NCBI RefSeq assembly: GCF_003598715.1
Contig: NZ_QZFU01000014.1
Location: forward strand, 1 to 64,000
Direction of reading: 5' to 3'
Origin: Nocardia panacis
GTDB taxonomy: Bacteria; Actinomycetota; Actinomycetes; Mycobacteriales; Mycobacteriaceae
Length of the DNA stretch: 64,000 nucleotides
The position numbers and the translations under genes were made by a program. Under the pieces are notes generated by a model. It saw only the letters and a program-made list of their open reading frames with translations. It was not told where the DNA came from and did no database searches. Shown here piece by piece: positions 8,676 to 18,923 of this stretch; positions within the stretch are counted from its first letter, which is position 1; every line of letters starts with the position of its first letter.

Positions 8676-9622
8676 TATCGACGTTCCTCCAGAAGCTCGA
8701 TCAGGGCCGGATTGGTCGCGGCGCGCTCGGCCGAACGCAGCGACAGCGCGCGATAGCCCGCCGCCAACCGCGGGTCGACGGCGGTGAGCGCGTCCAGGTG
8801 CGCGGCGACGGCCGCCACGTCACCGCGCGCCACCGGACCGGTGAGCGCGGCGGGGCCGCGGCGCAGCGCATTGTCCAGCGCCGCCGAGGCCAGCGGCGCG
8901 AGCAGCCGCTCGGCCAGGCCATTGGGTTGTTCGTCGACGGTCTGCTGACCGAGCAGACCCGGACCCGACAGCGCCTCCCGCAGCGCCGCCACGGCGTCGA
9001 CTATGAGCGTCACCAGATGGTTGCTGCCGTGGGCCAGCGCCGCGTGATACAGCGTGCGATGCTCCTCGGACACCCGCACCGGCTCCCCGCCCATCTCGAT
9101 CACCAGGGACTGCGCGATGGCGTAGCCGATCTCGTCGGCGGCGGTGATCCCGAAGCAGGCATTGCCCAACCGGCTCAGGTCCTCGTCGTGGCCGGTGAAG
9201 GTCATGGCCGGATGGATGGCCAGCGGCAGTGCGCCGAGTTCGGCCAGCGGGGCCAGCACGCCGACGCCATTCGCGCCCGAGGTGTGCGCGACGATGGTGC
9301 CCGACCGCACCACACCCGCTCCCGCCAAACCCCGCACCAGACCGGGCAATTCGGCATCCGGCACCGCGAGGATCAGCAGTTCGCCGCGCGCGGCCACCTC
9401 CTCGATCGGCAAGATCTCCGAATCGGGCAGGCGCATCCTGGCGCGACGCACCGAGGCATCGGAGATGGCGCAGACGCCGAAGACGATATGACCGACGCGC
9501 TCCAGGGCCGCGCCGAGCGCCGACCCGACGCGTCCCGCCGAGACGATGCCCACCGTCAGCCGCGCGGGCGCCGGATCGTGATTCGCGCCATCGGAGGAAG
9601 TCATACCTGTCGAGGTCACCAT
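8675..9622 (-). CDS. DUF2520 Rossmann-like protein (Rv3603c-type)
   Basis: 315 aa from ATG at 9622 (preceded by GAGAGGACA). A second in-frame ATG at 9604 is possible. The N-terminal Rossmann fold [23 protein letters not shown] is followed by [16 protein letters not shown] and a C-terminal helical DUF2520 domain ([16 protein letters not shown]). The architecture resembles ketopantoate reductase or 6-phosphogluconate dehydrogenase. Its fixed position just upstream of panC has led to the suggestion that it supplies pantoate, but that is inference. Confidence 0.85.
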   Translation of the reverse strand: MVTSTGMTSSDGANHDPAPARLTVGIVSAGRVGSALGAALERVGHIVFGVCAISDASVRRARMRLPDSEILPIEEVAARGELLILAVPDAELPGLVRGLAGAGVVRSGTIVAHTSGANGVGVLAPLAELGALPLAIHPAMTFTGHDEDLSRLGNACFGITAADEIGYAIAQSLVIEMGGEPVRVSEEHRTLYHAALAHGSNHLVTLIVDAVAALREALSGPGLLGQQTVDEQPNGLAERLLAPLASAALDNALRRGPAALTGPVARGDVAAVAAHLDALTAVDPRLAAGYRALSLRSAERAATNPALIELLEERR

Positions 9623-9755
9623 TGTCCTCTCGAATTCGTTCCAGTCCCGCCGCGCGGGTACCGGACGTACGCCATCGACCATAACGGCAGCGACGCGCCC
9701 TCGGCCATCGGCTACCGGGTGATTTACAGCGCATGCTCGCCGGCGGAATACCGGC

Positions 9756-10622
9756 CTACGAACGACCGCGCTGCTCGCTCTGGAGATTCGCCATGATCTC
9801 GGCGACCGAGAGTCGGGTGGAGGTATCGCCCGAATCCAGGTCCCGTCGGCGCCGCCGCGATCCGGCGGTGCCCATGGTCGGCGTGGGCTTCGGGGGTTCG
9901 GGCTCCGGCCCGACCTCAGTGAACGCGTCCGGCCATCCCGCCGGATCCGACGCACCGATGGTCGGCGCGACACCCGCGGGTTCCAGCGTCACCGCCGCGG
10001 TCTCGGCCGTGATCGGCTCGTCGAACGGGCTGGCGAAGGCGGGGCGCGCGGCATCGTCGCCCTCGAACACCGGCACCGCGCTGCCAGGCATTTGCTGCAA
10101 CCCCGAATCCGGCCGACTACCGGCATCCGCGGAGCTATTGTCACGACCCTGCGGCAACTGGTGAATTCGCGTCGAATCCGCCCGCAGCGCGGGCCGATCG
10201 ACCGGCATTTCCCCGTCGAAGAGCCGCTGCAGACTGGTGCGCAACACCGTCAACTCCGCCCGCAGCGCCGCGATCTCCGCGGCGTCCGCGCCGACCTGTT
10301 GACGCACCCGCGATTCGACCCCGAGTTCGTACTCCCGGCGCGCGGTCACCTCGCGCTCGAGTTGGAGTTCGTAGACAGTGCGCAGATCGGCCGCCTTGGC
10401 CTTGTCAGCAGAGGCTTCCTTGCGGTACTTCGTCGCGATCAGCCCCCCGATGGCGGCGGCCCACAGCGCCACGACCAATCCGATCCGCACGAACTGCAGA
10501 CTATTGCTGAAGACCAGGAAAACGCTGGCAACCAGACCGAGCAGAACCAACACGCCGATGACGAATTTTCCCGCTGATTCCCGTCGCCGAGGGGAAGTGC
10601 TGCTCCGGGAGGGTGAAACCAT
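9756..10622 (-). CDS. DUF6779-type membrane protein (Rv3604c-like)
   Basis: 288 aa from ATG at 10622. Two adjacent transmembrane helices (about residues 20-42 and 47-65) are followed by a charged coiled-coil-like stretch (LQLEREVTARREYELGVESRVR) and a long disordered, proline- and acid-rich tail. It ends with a conserved cap, LSVAEIMANLQSEQR. This two-helix-plus-disordered pattern is conserved at this spot between panC and the folate genes in mycobacteria. Function unknown. The start codon has no strong ribosome site. Confidence 0.75.
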   Translation of the reverse strand: MVSPSRSSTSPRRRESAGKFVIGVLVLLGLVASVFLVFSNSLQFVRIGLVVALWAAAIGGLIATKYRKEASADKAKAADLRTVYELQLEREVTARREYELGVESRVRQQVGADAAEIAALRAELTVLRTSLQRLFDGEMPVDRPALRADSTRIHQLPQGRDNSSADAGSRPDSGLQQMPGSAVPVFEGDDAARPAFASPFDEPITAETAAVTLEPAGVAPTIGASDPAGWPDAFTEVGPEPEPPKPTPTMGTAGSRRRRRDLDSGDTSTRLSVAEIMANLQSEQRGRS

Positions 10623-10692
10623 GGCAGCCAGGGTAGCTCGGATGTCCGGCCGCGCCCAGATCAACCGGGAGTGATCCGGACAGCACAATTAA

Positions 10693-11169
10693 CTAAGTGG
10701 TAGCCGCATTATCGGTCGGATCCTCTGGCGCGCGACAGCAGTACTCCAACCAGAGGGCGGCAGCAACCAGTACGAAACCGGCCGCCATCCCCACGATCGC
10801 GCCCGGCGCGTCGGCGCTCGCCGCGCGCAGCGTGTCGCGCTGCGGGAACACCCAGCACAGGAAGCCGAGCCACACCCCGGCCGCGAGCGAACCCACCTGC
10901 GCCGACGCCTTGGCCAACGCCACCGCGCGGGCCGCCGTGATGGGGTGCAGTTGATGCGGTCCGTCACCGATGCGGTGATCGTTGACCCTGGCGCGAATCA
11001 TGAATCCGAGCACCGCCTCGATCGCCGCCACCGGATACAGCGAGGCCCCCGCGTAGATCGAGATCGGCGGGAACGACGAATAGGCGAGCCTGGTGCCGAT
11101 CCACGCGACCACCGCGGCGAGCAGCACATTCGCCACGAGATCGAGGACGCGCGTCGGCCTGAGTTTCAC
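10693..11169 (-). CDS. DUF3180 membrane protein (Rv3605c-like)
   Basis: 158 aa. GTG at 11169 overlaps the folK stop (GTGA), which fixes the start. Four transmembrane helices are visible: about 10-30, 38-58, 82-102 and 118-140. The motif ITAARAVALAKASAQVGSLAAGVWLG is typical of DUF3180. It is always found after folK in mycobacteria. Function is unknown, and the coupling suggests co-expression with folate synthesis. Confidence 0.85.
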   Translation of the reverse strand: MKLRPTRVLDLVANVLLAAVVAWIGTRLAYSSFPPISIYAGASLYPVAAIEAVLGFMIRARVNDHRIGDGPHQLHPITAARAVALAKASAQVGSLAAGVWLGFLCWVFPQRDTLRAASADAPGAIVGMAAGFVLVAAALWLEYCCRAPEDPTDNAATT

Positions 11170-11711
11170 GACGCCGGATCCGACCCGAATTCGGGAGCCA
11201 CGCCGAGCGCGGACTCGGTGCGCCGCACACCGGCTCGTTCGGCGGGATCCAGCGCCGCCAGCCAATCGCTGATCGGGCGCGACATCGCATCGACAGTAAG
11301 CACCGCGTCGGGTGCCACCTCGAGCCATGGCAGCAGCACGAAGGCCCGCTCGTGCGCGTGCGGATGCGGCAGGATCAACTCCGGATCGGCGCTGCGCACC
11401 ACGCGATCGCCGTCCGCGCACCACACCACATCGATATCGAGGGTGCGCGCACCCCAGCGCACCTCACGCACCCTGTCGGCCGCCCGCTCCAACTCCTGGC
11501 CGCGCAGCAACCAATCCCGGCAGCTCACGGTCGGGTTGTCGACGATCGCGACGATATTCAGGAAATCGTCCTGATCGACCCCGCCCCACGGCGCGGTCGT
11601 GTACACCGACGACACCGCCACCACATCCGCACCGAATCCGGCGACCGCGTCCCGAAGTCTGGCCGATCGGTCGCCCATATTCGACCCGATCGAGAGCACG
11701 GCGCGGGTCAT
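11166..11711 (-). CDS. folK: 2-amino-4-hydroxy-6-hydroxymethyldihydropteridine pyrophosphokinase (HPPK)
   Basis: 181 aa. [18 protein letters not shown] and the pterin-binding loop [19 protein letters not shown] are characteristic. [14 protein letters not shown] carries the Mg-binding Asp pair, and [15 protein letters not shown] is the last HPPK motif. It transfers pyrophosphate from ATP to hydroxymethyl-dihydropterin. It is coupled to folB by an ATGA overlap. Confidence 0.96.
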   Translation of the reverse strand: MTRAVLSIGSNMGDRSARLRDAVAGFGADVVAVSSVYTTAPWGGVDQDDFLNIVAIVDNPTVSCRDWLLRGQELERAADRVREVRWGARTLDIDVVWCADGDRVVRSADPELILPHPHAHERAFVLLPWLEVAPDAVLTVDAMSRPISDWLAALDPAERAGVRRTESALGVAPEFGSDPAS

Positions 11712-12103
11712 TCGGCATCCCCGCGCTGCCGGGTCGTCACCACGCGCACATCCGAGAAGGTGTGCGGAATGGGCGCGGACGGCTTATGCACCACCACCTC
11801 GGCGCGGCGAATCCGCGGATCGGTCATCACCTCGTCGGCGATCTCGCAGACCACCGTCTCGATGAGATCGCGCGGCGGCCCCTGGATGATCCGCACCGCC
11901 CGCTCGGCCAGCGCACCGTAGTCGACCGTGGCCGCCAGGTCGTCCGAGGCGGCGGCCGCCGTGAAATCCACCCAGATCGTCAGATCGACCAGGAATTCCT
12001 GACCGTCACGGCGCTCGTGCTCGAACACGCCGTGATGGCCGAAAGCGCGCAGACCGCGCAACTCGATCCGATCGAAACCGCGCCGAATCACCTGATCAGG
12101 CAT
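11708..12103 (-). CDS. folB: Dihydroneopterin aldolase
   Basis: 131 aa from ATG at 12103, which lies inside the last codons of folP (8-bp overlap). [27 protein letters not shown] holds the catalytic region, and [12 protein letters not shown] plus [17 protein letters not shown] complete the fold. It converts dihydroneopterin to hydroxymethyl-dihydropterin and glycolaldehyde. Confidence 0.95.
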   Translation of the reverse strand: MPDQVIRRGFDRIELRGLRAFGHHGVFEHERRDGQEFLVDLTIWVDFTAAAASDDLAATVDYGALAERAVRIIQGPPRDLIETVVCEIADEVMTDPRIRRAEVVVHKPSAPIPHTFSDVRVVTTRQRGDAE

Positions 12104-12992
12104 ACAGGTGGCCTCCCGAGAATCCGGCCGTAGACAGCGGACGTCGCGCCCGCTGCCACGCGTCCGCGACGGCGATGGCATCCAGCGAGGCGCGCACATC
12201 GTGGACGCGCACACCCCATGCGCCGTGTTCGGCGGCCAGCGCGGAGACGGTGGCGGTGGCGACCTCCCGCCCGTCGGGCGGGCGCGGACCTGCCTGATCG
12301 GCCAGCAGTGCCCCGAGGAAACGTTTGCGGGACGCGCCGATGAGAACCGGCAGCCCGTCGGCGACGAACCGCGGCAGCGCGGCCAGCAGCGCCCAGTTGT
12401 GCTCGGCGTTCTTGGCGAAGCCGAGTCCGGGATCGAGGATGAGCCGACCGGAATCGACACCGGCCGCGACGGCCTTGTCCACCTGGACGGCCAACTCGGC
12501 ACGCACCTCGGCGACCACATCGTCGTAGTGGTCGGCCGGACCGGTGTGCCGGTAGTCCGCGGTCGCCCGCCAGTGCATGAGAATCCACGGAATGCCCGCG
12601 GCCGCGACAACTTTCACCATATCGGCATCGGCACGGCCACCGGAGACGTCATTGACCACCCGCGCGCCGGCCTCGAGCGCGGCCTCGGCCACCTCGGCCC
12701 GCATGGTGTCGACGCTGGTCGGCACGCCCGCGGCCACCAGACCGCGAATGACGGGGACGACCCTGGCCGCCTCGGTCCGCGCGTCGACGCGGGCCGCACC
12801 GGGCCGGGTGGACTCTCCACCCACATCGATGATGTCGGCGCCCGCCGCGTACAGCGCGACGCCGTGTGCGACGGCCAGCGCGGGATCGAGGTAGCGGCCA
12901 CCGTCGGAGAACGAATCGCTGGTGACGTTCACCACACCCATGACGACGCAGGAGCGGCCGTCGCGCGGTGCCAGGCTCCCCAATGCGGACAC
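12096..12992 (-). CDS. folP: Dihydropteroate synthase
   Basis: 298 aa from GTG at 12992. The folE stop region supplies the ribosome site (GGAGGTGA). [19 protein letters not shown] and [14 protein letters not shown] are the pterin and p-aminobenzoate motifs. [15 protein letters not shown] and [11 protein letters not shown] complete the TIM barrel. It condenses DHPPP with p-aminobenzoate and is the sulfonamide target. Complete, with no unusual residues in the sulfonamide loops that I can see. Confidence 0.96.
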   Translation of the reverse strand: MSALGSLAPRDGRSCVVMGVVNVTSDSFSDGGRYLDPALAVAHGVALYAAGADIIDVGGESTRPGAARVDARTEAARVVPVIRGLVAAGVPTSVDTMRAEVAEAALEAGARVVNDVSGGRADADMVKVVAAAGIPWILMHWRATADYRHTGPADHYDDVVAEVRAELAVQVDKAVAAGVDSGRLILDPGLGFAKNAEHNWALLAALPRFVADGLPVLIGASRKRFLGALLADQAGPRPPDGREVATATVSALAAEHGAWGVRVHDVRASLDAIAVADAWQRARRPLSTAGFSGGHLYA

Positions 12993-12996
12993 CGAC

Positions 12997-13653
12997 TCAC
13001 CTCCGCAGGATCAGGTCGAGGGCCTCGGAACGGGAGACGGCGCTGGACTGCAACAGTCCGCGCACCGCCGAGGTGGTGGTGCTCGCGCCCGGTTTGCGAA
13101 TGCCGCGCATGGCCATGCACAGATGCTCGGCCTCGATGACCACGATCGCGCCGCGCGGTTCCAGCTTGCGCATGACGGCGTCGGCGATCTGGCTGGTCAG
13201 CCGCTCCTGCACCTGCGGGCGCTTGGCGTACAGGTCGACCAGTCGGGCCAGTTTGGACAGGCCCGTCACCCGGCCGTGCGGGCCGGGGATATAGCCGACG
13301 TGGGCCACACCGTGGAAGGACACCAGGTGGTGCTCGCAGGTGGAGTACATCGGGATATCGCGCACGAGCACCAATTCCTGGTGCCCCTCGTCGAAGGTGG
13401 TGTCCAGCACCGAATCCGGTTCGACGTAGAGGCCGGCGAACATCTCCCGGTAGGCGCGGGCCACTCTGGCCGGCGTCTCGAGCAGGCCGGGCCGATCCGG
13501 ATCCTCGCCGACGGCGAGCAGCAACTCCCGGATGGCGGATTCGGCGCGTGCCTGATCGAAGGGAGCTGCGGTGTGCAGCGCGACGAGTGCCTCCTGTGCG
13601 GCACCGTCCGACCCGTTCAACGCGGGATCGCCGACGTGTTTACTGGCCGACAC
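12997..13653 (-). CDS. folE: GTP cyclohydrolase I
   Basis: 218 aa. The zinc and active-site motif [23 protein letters not shown] is intact. [28 protein letters not shown] and [19 protein letters not shown] are the remaining hallmarks. It makes dihydroneopterin triphosphate, the first folate step, and leads the folE-folP-folB-folK operon. GGAGGTGT precedes the ATG. An intrinsic terminator-like hairpin ends only 20-25 nt upstream, so the operon either has its own start inside that interval or is attenuated there. Confidence 0.96.
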   Translation of the reverse strand: MSASKHVGDPALNGSDGAAQEALVALHTAAPFDQARAESAIRELLLAVGEDPDRPGLLETPARVARAYREMFAGLYVEPDSVLDTTFDEGHQELVLVRDIPMYSTCEHHLVSFHGVAHVGYIPGPHGRVTGLSKLARLVDLYAKRPQVQERLTSQIADAVMRKLEPRGAIVVIEAEHLCMAMRGIRKPGASTTTSAVRGLLQSSAVSRSEALDLILRR

Positions 13654-13675
13654 TCGAGGACACCTCCAAAATCAC

Positions 13676-13701
13676 AGGTGCCGGGCAACGCCCCGGCACC
13701 T
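13676..13701 (-). terminator. Intrinsic terminator between ftsH and folE
   Basis: Minus-strand RNA can form AGGTGCCGGG/CCCGGCACCT (10-bp stem, 6-nt loop) followed by GTGATTTT. It lies 80 bp past the ftsH stop and just before the folE ribosome site. It most likely ends ftsH transcription, and regulated readthrough into folE is possible. Confidence 0.7.
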
Positions 13702-13781
13702 CGACTATCGAGCGTAATCGGCGCGGACCGGATCCGGCCCGGCGGCTCCGGTGACCGCGCTGCGCCGCCGATTCGCCTGGA

Positions 13782-16199
13782 CTAGCGACGACCGTTCTGG
13801 CCATCCCACTCGCGGTTCTCACCGTCGACCGGCCCGGACTGGGTGCCATTCTCCGCACCCGGCTGCTGACCCCAAGGCTGCTGTTGCTGCGGTTGGGGCT
13901 GGGGCTGGGGTTGCCCCCAGCCTGCGGACTGGTCCGGCTGCTGCTGATCCCATCCGTGCGGCTGCGGCTGCGGCTGCGGCTGTTGCTGCGGCTGATCCTC
14001 GCGCGGCGGCCAGCCCGGCGCGGACCAACCGGCCGGGGCGCCGTAATCCGGCCGGGTGCCTTGCGTACCTGGCTGCCGGGGATAGGCCTGGGTGGGTGCT
14101 TGCGGCAGCGGATATCCGGTGGGCGGCGGGGCCTGGTAGCCGTAATGCTGCTCCGGGTAGCCGTACTGCGGCTGCTGATAGCCCTGATTGGGCGGCGGGA
14201 ACCCGTTGTTGGGCACGTTCGTCGCCGCGGTGGCGGCGAGTTGCTTGCCCGGCGGCTCCCAGGTCTCGCCGCGCTCGGCGGCCAACTCGCGCGGCGTCTT
14301 CACCGGCGGCTTGTCCGAAGGCTGCCGATCACCGAAATCGTTGAACATGGTGATGGGCGGCCGCTTCTGCACCGAGGCCAGGATCACCTCGAGATCCTTG
14401 CGGTGCAGCGTCTCGCGCTCGAGCAGTGCGGTGGCCAGACTGTCGAGGACATCGCGGTACTCGTTGAGAATGGCCCATGCCTCGGTGTGCGCGGCCTCGA
14501 TGAGATTGCGCACCTCCTCATCGATTTCGCGGGCCACCTCGTGCGAATAGTCCGAACCGCGGCCCATGGACCGGCCCAGGAACGGGTCGCCCTGCTCCTG
14601 GCCGTAGCGGACCGCGCCGAGGCGCGCGCTCATGCCGTAGTCGGTGACCATGGCGCGGGCGACCTTGGTGGCGTGGTCGATATCGGAGGACGCGCCCGTC
14701 GTCGGTTCGTGGAACACCAGTTCCTCGGCGGCGCGACCGCCCATGGCCATGACCAGGCGGGCGATCATCTCGGCCCTGGTCATCAGGTCCTTGTCCTCCT
14801 CGGGGACGGTGACGGCGTGACCGCCGGTCCGGCCGCGAGCCAGGATGGTGACCTTGTAGATCGGATCGATATTCGGCATGGCCCAGGCCGCGAGGGTATG
14901 CCCGCCCTCGTGGTAGGCGATGATCTTCTTCTCGGCCTCGCTGATGACCTTGTTCTGCCGCTTCGGACCGCCGATCACCCGGTCGACCGACTCCTCCAGC
15001 TCCGCGCTGGTGATGACCGAACCTTTTTGCCTGGCGGTGAGCAGCGCGGCCTCATTGATGACATTGGCCAGATCCGCGCCGGACATGCCGACGGTGCGCT
15101 TGGCCAGACCGTCCAGGTCGGCATCGGGCGCGATGGGCTTGCCCTGCGCGTGCACCGCCAGAATGGCGCGGCGGCCTGCCAGATCAGGATTGCCGACCGG
15201 GATCTGACGGTCGAAACGGCCGGGACGCAGCAGCGCCGGGTCCAGGATGTCGGGCCGGTTGGTGGCCGCGATCAGGATGATGCCGTTGCGGTCGCCGAAA
15301 CCGTCCATCTCGACGAGCAACTGGTTGAGCGTCTGCTCGCGCTCGTCGTGGCCGCCGCCGAGACCCGCGCCGCGCTGCCGACCGACCGCGTCGATCTCGT
15401 CGACGAAGATGATGCAGGGACTGCTCTGCTTGGCCTGTTCGAACAGGTCGCGCACGCGTGAGGCGCCGACGCCGACGAACATCTCCACGAAATCCGAACC
15501 GGAGATGGTGAAGAACGGCACACCGGCCTCACCGGCGACGGCGCGCGCGAGCAGCGTCTTGCCGGTTCCGGGCGGACCGTAGAGCAGCACACCCTTGGGG
15601 ATCTTCGCGCCCAGGGACTGGTAGCGGACCGGGTTCTGCAGGAAGTCCTTGATCTCGGCGAGCTCCTCGACGGCCTCGTCCGCGCCCGCCACATCGTGGA
15701 AGGTGGTCTTGGGCATGTCCTTGGTCATGAGCTTGGCTTTGGACTTGCCGAAGCCCATCATGCCGCCGCGCCCGCCGCCCTGCATGCGTGCCATCAGGAA
15801 GACGAAAAGGCCGAGCAGCACCACCATCGGCAGCACGACCAGCAGCAGCTGGCTGAACCAGCTCTCCTGCTTGACCACGGTGTTGTAGGGCGCGCCCGAG
15901 TTGCGCACCGCGGTGAAGACATCGCCGCTCGCGGCGCTGCCGCCGGGGAATTTGGCCACGATCTTGGATTGACCGCCGGTGGCGTCGTTGCCGTTCTTCA
16001 GCTCGATGCGCAGTTGCTGTTCTTTGTCATCGATCTGGACGTTCTTGACGTTGGGCTTGTCGGTCAACTGGGCCAACGCCACCGAGGTGTCCACGTTCTT
16101 CCAGCCGCGCGTGTCATTGCTGAAGTAGCTGAACACGATGATCGCGAGCGCGATGCCCGCGACTACGGCCAGGGTCTGTAACACAGTCTTGCGGTTCAT
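13782..16199 (-). CDS. ftsH: ATP-dependent zinc metalloprotease FtsH
   Basis: 805 aa from ATG at 16199 ([10 protein letters not shown]). Two transmembrane helices (about 7-27 and 117-138) flank an extracytoplasmic domain. The AAA+ module has Walker A GPPGTGKT (about 205-212), Walker B IIFVDEID and the second region of homology [18 protein letters not shown]. The zinc site is HEGGH (about 428). It degrades membrane and regulatory proteins. The C-terminal tail of about 150 residues is low-complexity, rich in Q, P, G and Y (runs of QPQPQPQP), longer than in many FtsH proteins and probably disordered. Confidence 0.96.
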   Translation of the reverse strand: MNRKTVLQTLAVVAGIALAIIVFSYFSNDTRGWKNVDTSVALAQLTDKPNVKNVQIDDKEQQLRIELKNGNDATGGQSKIVAKFPGGSAASGDVFTAVRNSGAPYNTVVKQESWFSQLLLVVLPMVVLLGLFVFLMARMQGGGRGGMMGFGKSKAKLMTKDMPKTTFHDVAGADEAVEELAEIKDFLQNPVRYQSLGAKIPKGVLLYGPPGTGKTLLARAVAGEAGVPFFTISGSDFVEMFVGVGASRVRDLFEQAKQSSPCIIFVDEIDAVGRQRGAGLGGGHDEREQTLNQLLVEMDGFGDRNGIILIAATNRPDILDPALLRPGRFDRQIPVGNPDLAGRRAILAVHAQGKPIAPDADLDGLAKRTVGMSGADLANVINEAALLTARQKGSVITSAELEESVDRVIGGPKRQNKVISEAEKKIIAYHEGGHTLAAWAMPNIDPIYKVTILARGRTGGHAVTVPEEDKDLMTRAEMIARLVMAMGGRAAEELVFHEPTTGASSDIDHATKVARAMVTDYGMSARLGAVRYGQEQGDPFLGRSMGRGSDYSHEVAREIDEEVRNLIEAAHTEAWAILNEYRDVLDSLATALLERETLHRKDLEVILASVQKRPPITMFNDFGDRQPSDKPPVKTPRELAAERGETWEPPGKQLAATAATNVPNNGFPPPNQGYQQPQYGYPEQHYGYQAPPPTGYPLPQAPTQAYPRQPGTQGTRPDYGAPAGWSAPGWPPREDQPQQQPQPQPQPHGWDQQQPDQSAGWGQPQPQPQPQQQQPWGQQPGAENGTQSGPVDGENREWDGQNGRR

Positions 16200-16561
16200 A
16201 GAGCGTCGGCCGTGCCGGCCAGTCCTTTCCGGTATTTCCGGTTCTTGCCTAGCGGTGCGTGTGGCGGGTCCGACAATTCCGAGCGAGGGGTTCGGATGCG
16301 GACAAGCCACGTTACCGCGTACGGTCTACCCGTTACATCGCGCAGTTCGGCTGCAGGTGCAGTTAAAGAGGTCAACGGCCGGCGAGCGCCGGTGGTTCCC
16401 GAGTGCCACGGTCGAGCTTGCGTCAAGTGGTCACAATCATGGCACGGTCGGCCTATCGTGAGCGACGACACAACGCCGGCGCGAACGCTGGGCCCGACGG
16501 CGGTAGCCTGCGCAACCCGCGCAGCGCCCGCGTACCCGCACCCGAACAGAGCGCAGGGGGT
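16200..16561. other. Divergent intergenic region, ftsH / PH-like gene
   Basis: 362 bp without a credible gene. It must carry promoters for both directions. TATCGT near 16458 is a possible plus-strand -10. I see no clear operator or RNA structure. Confidence 0.5.
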
Positions 16562-17503
16562 ATGGACATAGTCGAGCTACGGACACCCACGGCGATAGTG
16601 CGGCATGGTCGCGGACGATTGATCGTGCTGCGTCCCGGCGGTGACGGCGAGCGCGTGCTCGACGTCCCGGTCTCGGATCTGCTCAAGGTCCGACTCAACC
16701 GCAGGGCCGACGACGCGGTTGTCATCGAGATCTATCTGCGCTATCCCACGCCGGTGCTCACCGGCGTGCCCGCCGACCGGACCCCGCTGCCGGTGCTCAT
16801 CGCCGAACACGATGTGCCCGCCGCCACCGAGATCGTGGACCGGATCAACGACCAGATCCTGACCACCCAGCGCATCGATGTGGCCGCCCCCGATCTCAGC
16901 GCGCCCGCTCCGGTCTGGGGCAAGAGCGGTCCGACCAGAGCCGATGTCGAGCGCGCGGTCAGCAGGATGACCCCGAAGCGGGAGGCCAAATCGGCGATCT
17001 CGGCGCTGCACCGGTTCGTCACCCCGGACGAGTACGTCCTGGAGACGGCGGTCGCATTGGCCGTGCCGCCCGCAGGCAGCGGTCCCGGTCTGCTGGCCGC
17101 CACCACGGGGCGGTTGCTGTTCATCTCGCTCGGAAATGGCACACGCTACGCGCACGAGATGCCGATTCCCGCGATCATGTGGGCACGCAGCACCGAGGGC
17201 GGTGGCGCTGTCGGCGAGATCGGCACGGCCAATCAGCCCGGTATGGATGTGCACGACGGCAATATCACGCTGCGTTTCACCGGCACCGACCGAGCCGATA
17301 CCGAGCGCGTGACCTGCGCGGTGAACTTCGCGGTGCGCCGCGATTGCGCCGACGGGGCCGCCGGACCGGCGGATCCCGGTGTGGCGCAACTGTATTCGGA
17401 GTGGGAACTGCTGGTCGAGCGGCATTCACTCGGTATGGTCGACGATGCCCAGTTCCAGCGCTACGGCCGCGGCATCCTGCGCTCCCTACCCGACGGCGGA
17501 TAG
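16562..17503 (+). CDS. Hypothetical protein with PH-like and SHOCT-like regions
   Basis: 313 aa from ATG at 16562, with GCAGGGGG just upstream. An N-terminal segment (IVRHGRGRLIVLRPGG) resembles DUF4429 or bacterial PH strands. A central part reads GLLAATTGRLLFISLGNGTRYAHEMPI, the usual pattern of bacterial PH-like domains. The C-terminus (LYSEWELLVERHSLGMVDDAQFQRYGRGIL) resembles a SHOCT helix pair. No catalytic motif and no membrane segment. Probably cytosolic; function unknown. Assignment is by pattern only. Confidence 0.6.
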   Translation: MDIVELRTPTAIVRHGRGRLIVLRPGGDGERVLDVPVSDLLKVRLNRRADDAVVIEIYLRYPTPVLTGVPADRTPLPVLIAEHDVPAATEIVDRINDQILTTQRIDVAAPDLSAPAPVWGKSGPTRADVERAVSRMTPKREAKSAISALHRFVTPDEYVLETAVALAVPPAGSGPGLLAATTGRLLFISLGNGTRYAHEMPIPAIMWARSTEGGGAVGEIGTANQPGMDVHDGNITLRFTGTDRADTERVTCAVNFAVRRDCADGAAGPADPGVAQLYSEWELLVERHSLGMVDDAQFQRYGRGILRSLPDGG

Positions 17504-17542
17504 CCCGGCGGACGATCCGCCGCCGGGCGTCCGGCTATTTCC

Positions 17543-18364
17543 TCAGATCAGGTTCAACGCGATGCGTCGCCACGGGCTCGTCGGTCGGGTCCACAGCCGC
17601 AGCAACTCCATTCTTCGGTCCACGCCGCCGCTCTTGAGTTCGGCCAGGTCCTCACAGGCCTGCCAGTAGGTCCAGCCGGCGAGGTAGGCATCGCCGAATT
17701 GTCGCCAGTTGCGGTATTTGCGCTGGGCCAGCGGCAGCGCGCGCATGAGGTAGTCCCAGGCCACCTCCGCCTCCAGATAGCCCGCGGTGAAGGCCATCCG
17801 GGCGACCGCGACGACGCGGGCGAGGTCCCAGGCGTGGATATCGCTGGGCAGCGGGCGCGACAGATGATCGGTGAAGCCGATCTTTATGGCCTGTGACCAG
17901 ATGTCGTAGTCACGGACCAGCGCCTCCGGATTGTCCATGCCGCGGAACGAGCCGACCTGACGCAGGAACGCGCGGTGTCGGTCGGCCCGCTCGCCGAAGC
18001 GGTCCCGCTCGCTGGCGTTGATCGAGGCCATCACCAGCGGGTGCACCATCGCGTACAGCGGGGCGTGCATACCGTCGAGCAGTTGTTCCATCGAGGCCTG
18101 CGCCTCGGTGCCGTCGGTGATGCCCCAGGCACCGGTGAGGGTGTCGATGGCCAGTTCGCGGCGGTCGCCGAGCGGGTGGTCGCGCTCCGGGCCGAGCAGC
18201 AGCGCGTCGTGGAAGGCGTCCCAGCGGGTGGAGTAGAAGGCCCCGAGGGCCAGTGCGCGCAGTTCGTCATCGGAGACGGCGGCACCGGACCAGTGGTCCT
18301 CCTCGCGCTTGTCCAACTCCTCGTAGGGGAAGGTTGTCAACGTGGGCAAGCCGCGAGCAGACAT
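17543..18364 (-). CDS. DUF1266 family protein
   Basis: 273 aa. The C-terminal half has the DUF1266 signature: AWDLARVVAVARMAFTAGYLEAEVAWDYLM followed by WRQFGDAYLAGWTYW. The N-terminal half has helices with ALGAFYSTRWDAFHDALLLG. No signal peptide or catalytic motif. In other bacteria these domains occur in contact-dependent or immunity-like settings, but nothing here supports that. Function unknown. Convergent with the PH-like gene. Confidence 0.75.
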   Translation of the reverse strand: MSARGLPTLTTFPYEELDKREEDHWSGAAVSDDELRALALGAFYSTRWDAFHDALLLGPERDHPLGDRRELAIDTLTGAWGITDGTEAQASMEQLLDGMHAPLYAMVHPLVMASINASERDRFGERADRHRAFLRQVGSFRGMDNPEALVRDYDIWSQAIKIGFTDHLSRPLPSDIHAWDLARVVAVARMAFTAGYLEAEVAWDYLMRALPLAQRKYRNWRQFGDAYLAGWTYWQACEDLAELKSGGVDRRMELLRLWTRPTSPWRRIALNLI

Positions 18365-18454
18365 GGTGGCGAGTGTAGTGGCGCGGGCGCGGGATTTTCA
18401 CATACGACGATTCTTGTCCTGACGCGACCCCCACCCGAGAGCTAGTGTGCAGAC

Positions 18455-18724
18455 ATGTGTAGAAACATCACCGTCCTGCGCGGCCTGGAACCCGCCGCGA
18501 CCGAACAGGAAATATATGCCGCCGCACAGCAGTACGTCCGCAAGGTCGGCGGGCTCTCCGGTCTGAGCACCACCACCAAATCCGCCGTGGACAAGGCGGT
18601 CGCCGCCATCGCCGCGGCCACCACCGAACTACTCGCCGATCTCCCGGCCCGTCGCGTCCCGCCCGCCACCGAGCCGCCGCTGCGCCGCATCGCCGCGCGC
18701 GAGGTCGCCACCGCCGACGACTGA
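18455..18724 (+). CDS. DUF2277 small protein
   Basis: 89 aa beginning MCRNITVLRGLEPAATEQEI, which with AAQQYVRKVGGLSGLS is the DUF2277 signature (conserved MCRNI start). TAGTGT lies 6 bp before the ATG, so the mRNA is probably leaderless. Cytosolic, function unknown, with a short alanine-rich helix in the second half. Confidence 0.85.
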   Translation: MCRNITVLRGLEPAATEQEIYAAAQQYVRKVGGLSGLSTTTKSAVDKAVAAIAAATTELLADLPARRVPPATEPPLRRIAAREVATADD

Positions 18725-18923
18725 GTCGCCGCCGCCGCACCGCCGCTCGCCCGTCGACGAATCCAGGGTGGGCACCTACACATTCGGCGTGCGCGCACCG
18801 CGCCCATAGCACATTTTTCTGCCGATTCTCCCAAAGGACAGGCCGCCCGATCGCGGCCATGATGGAAGGCGGTGAGCTGATTCATGGTTCGCCGCTGCAA
18901 CACAACGTCCGTGGGAGACAGCC

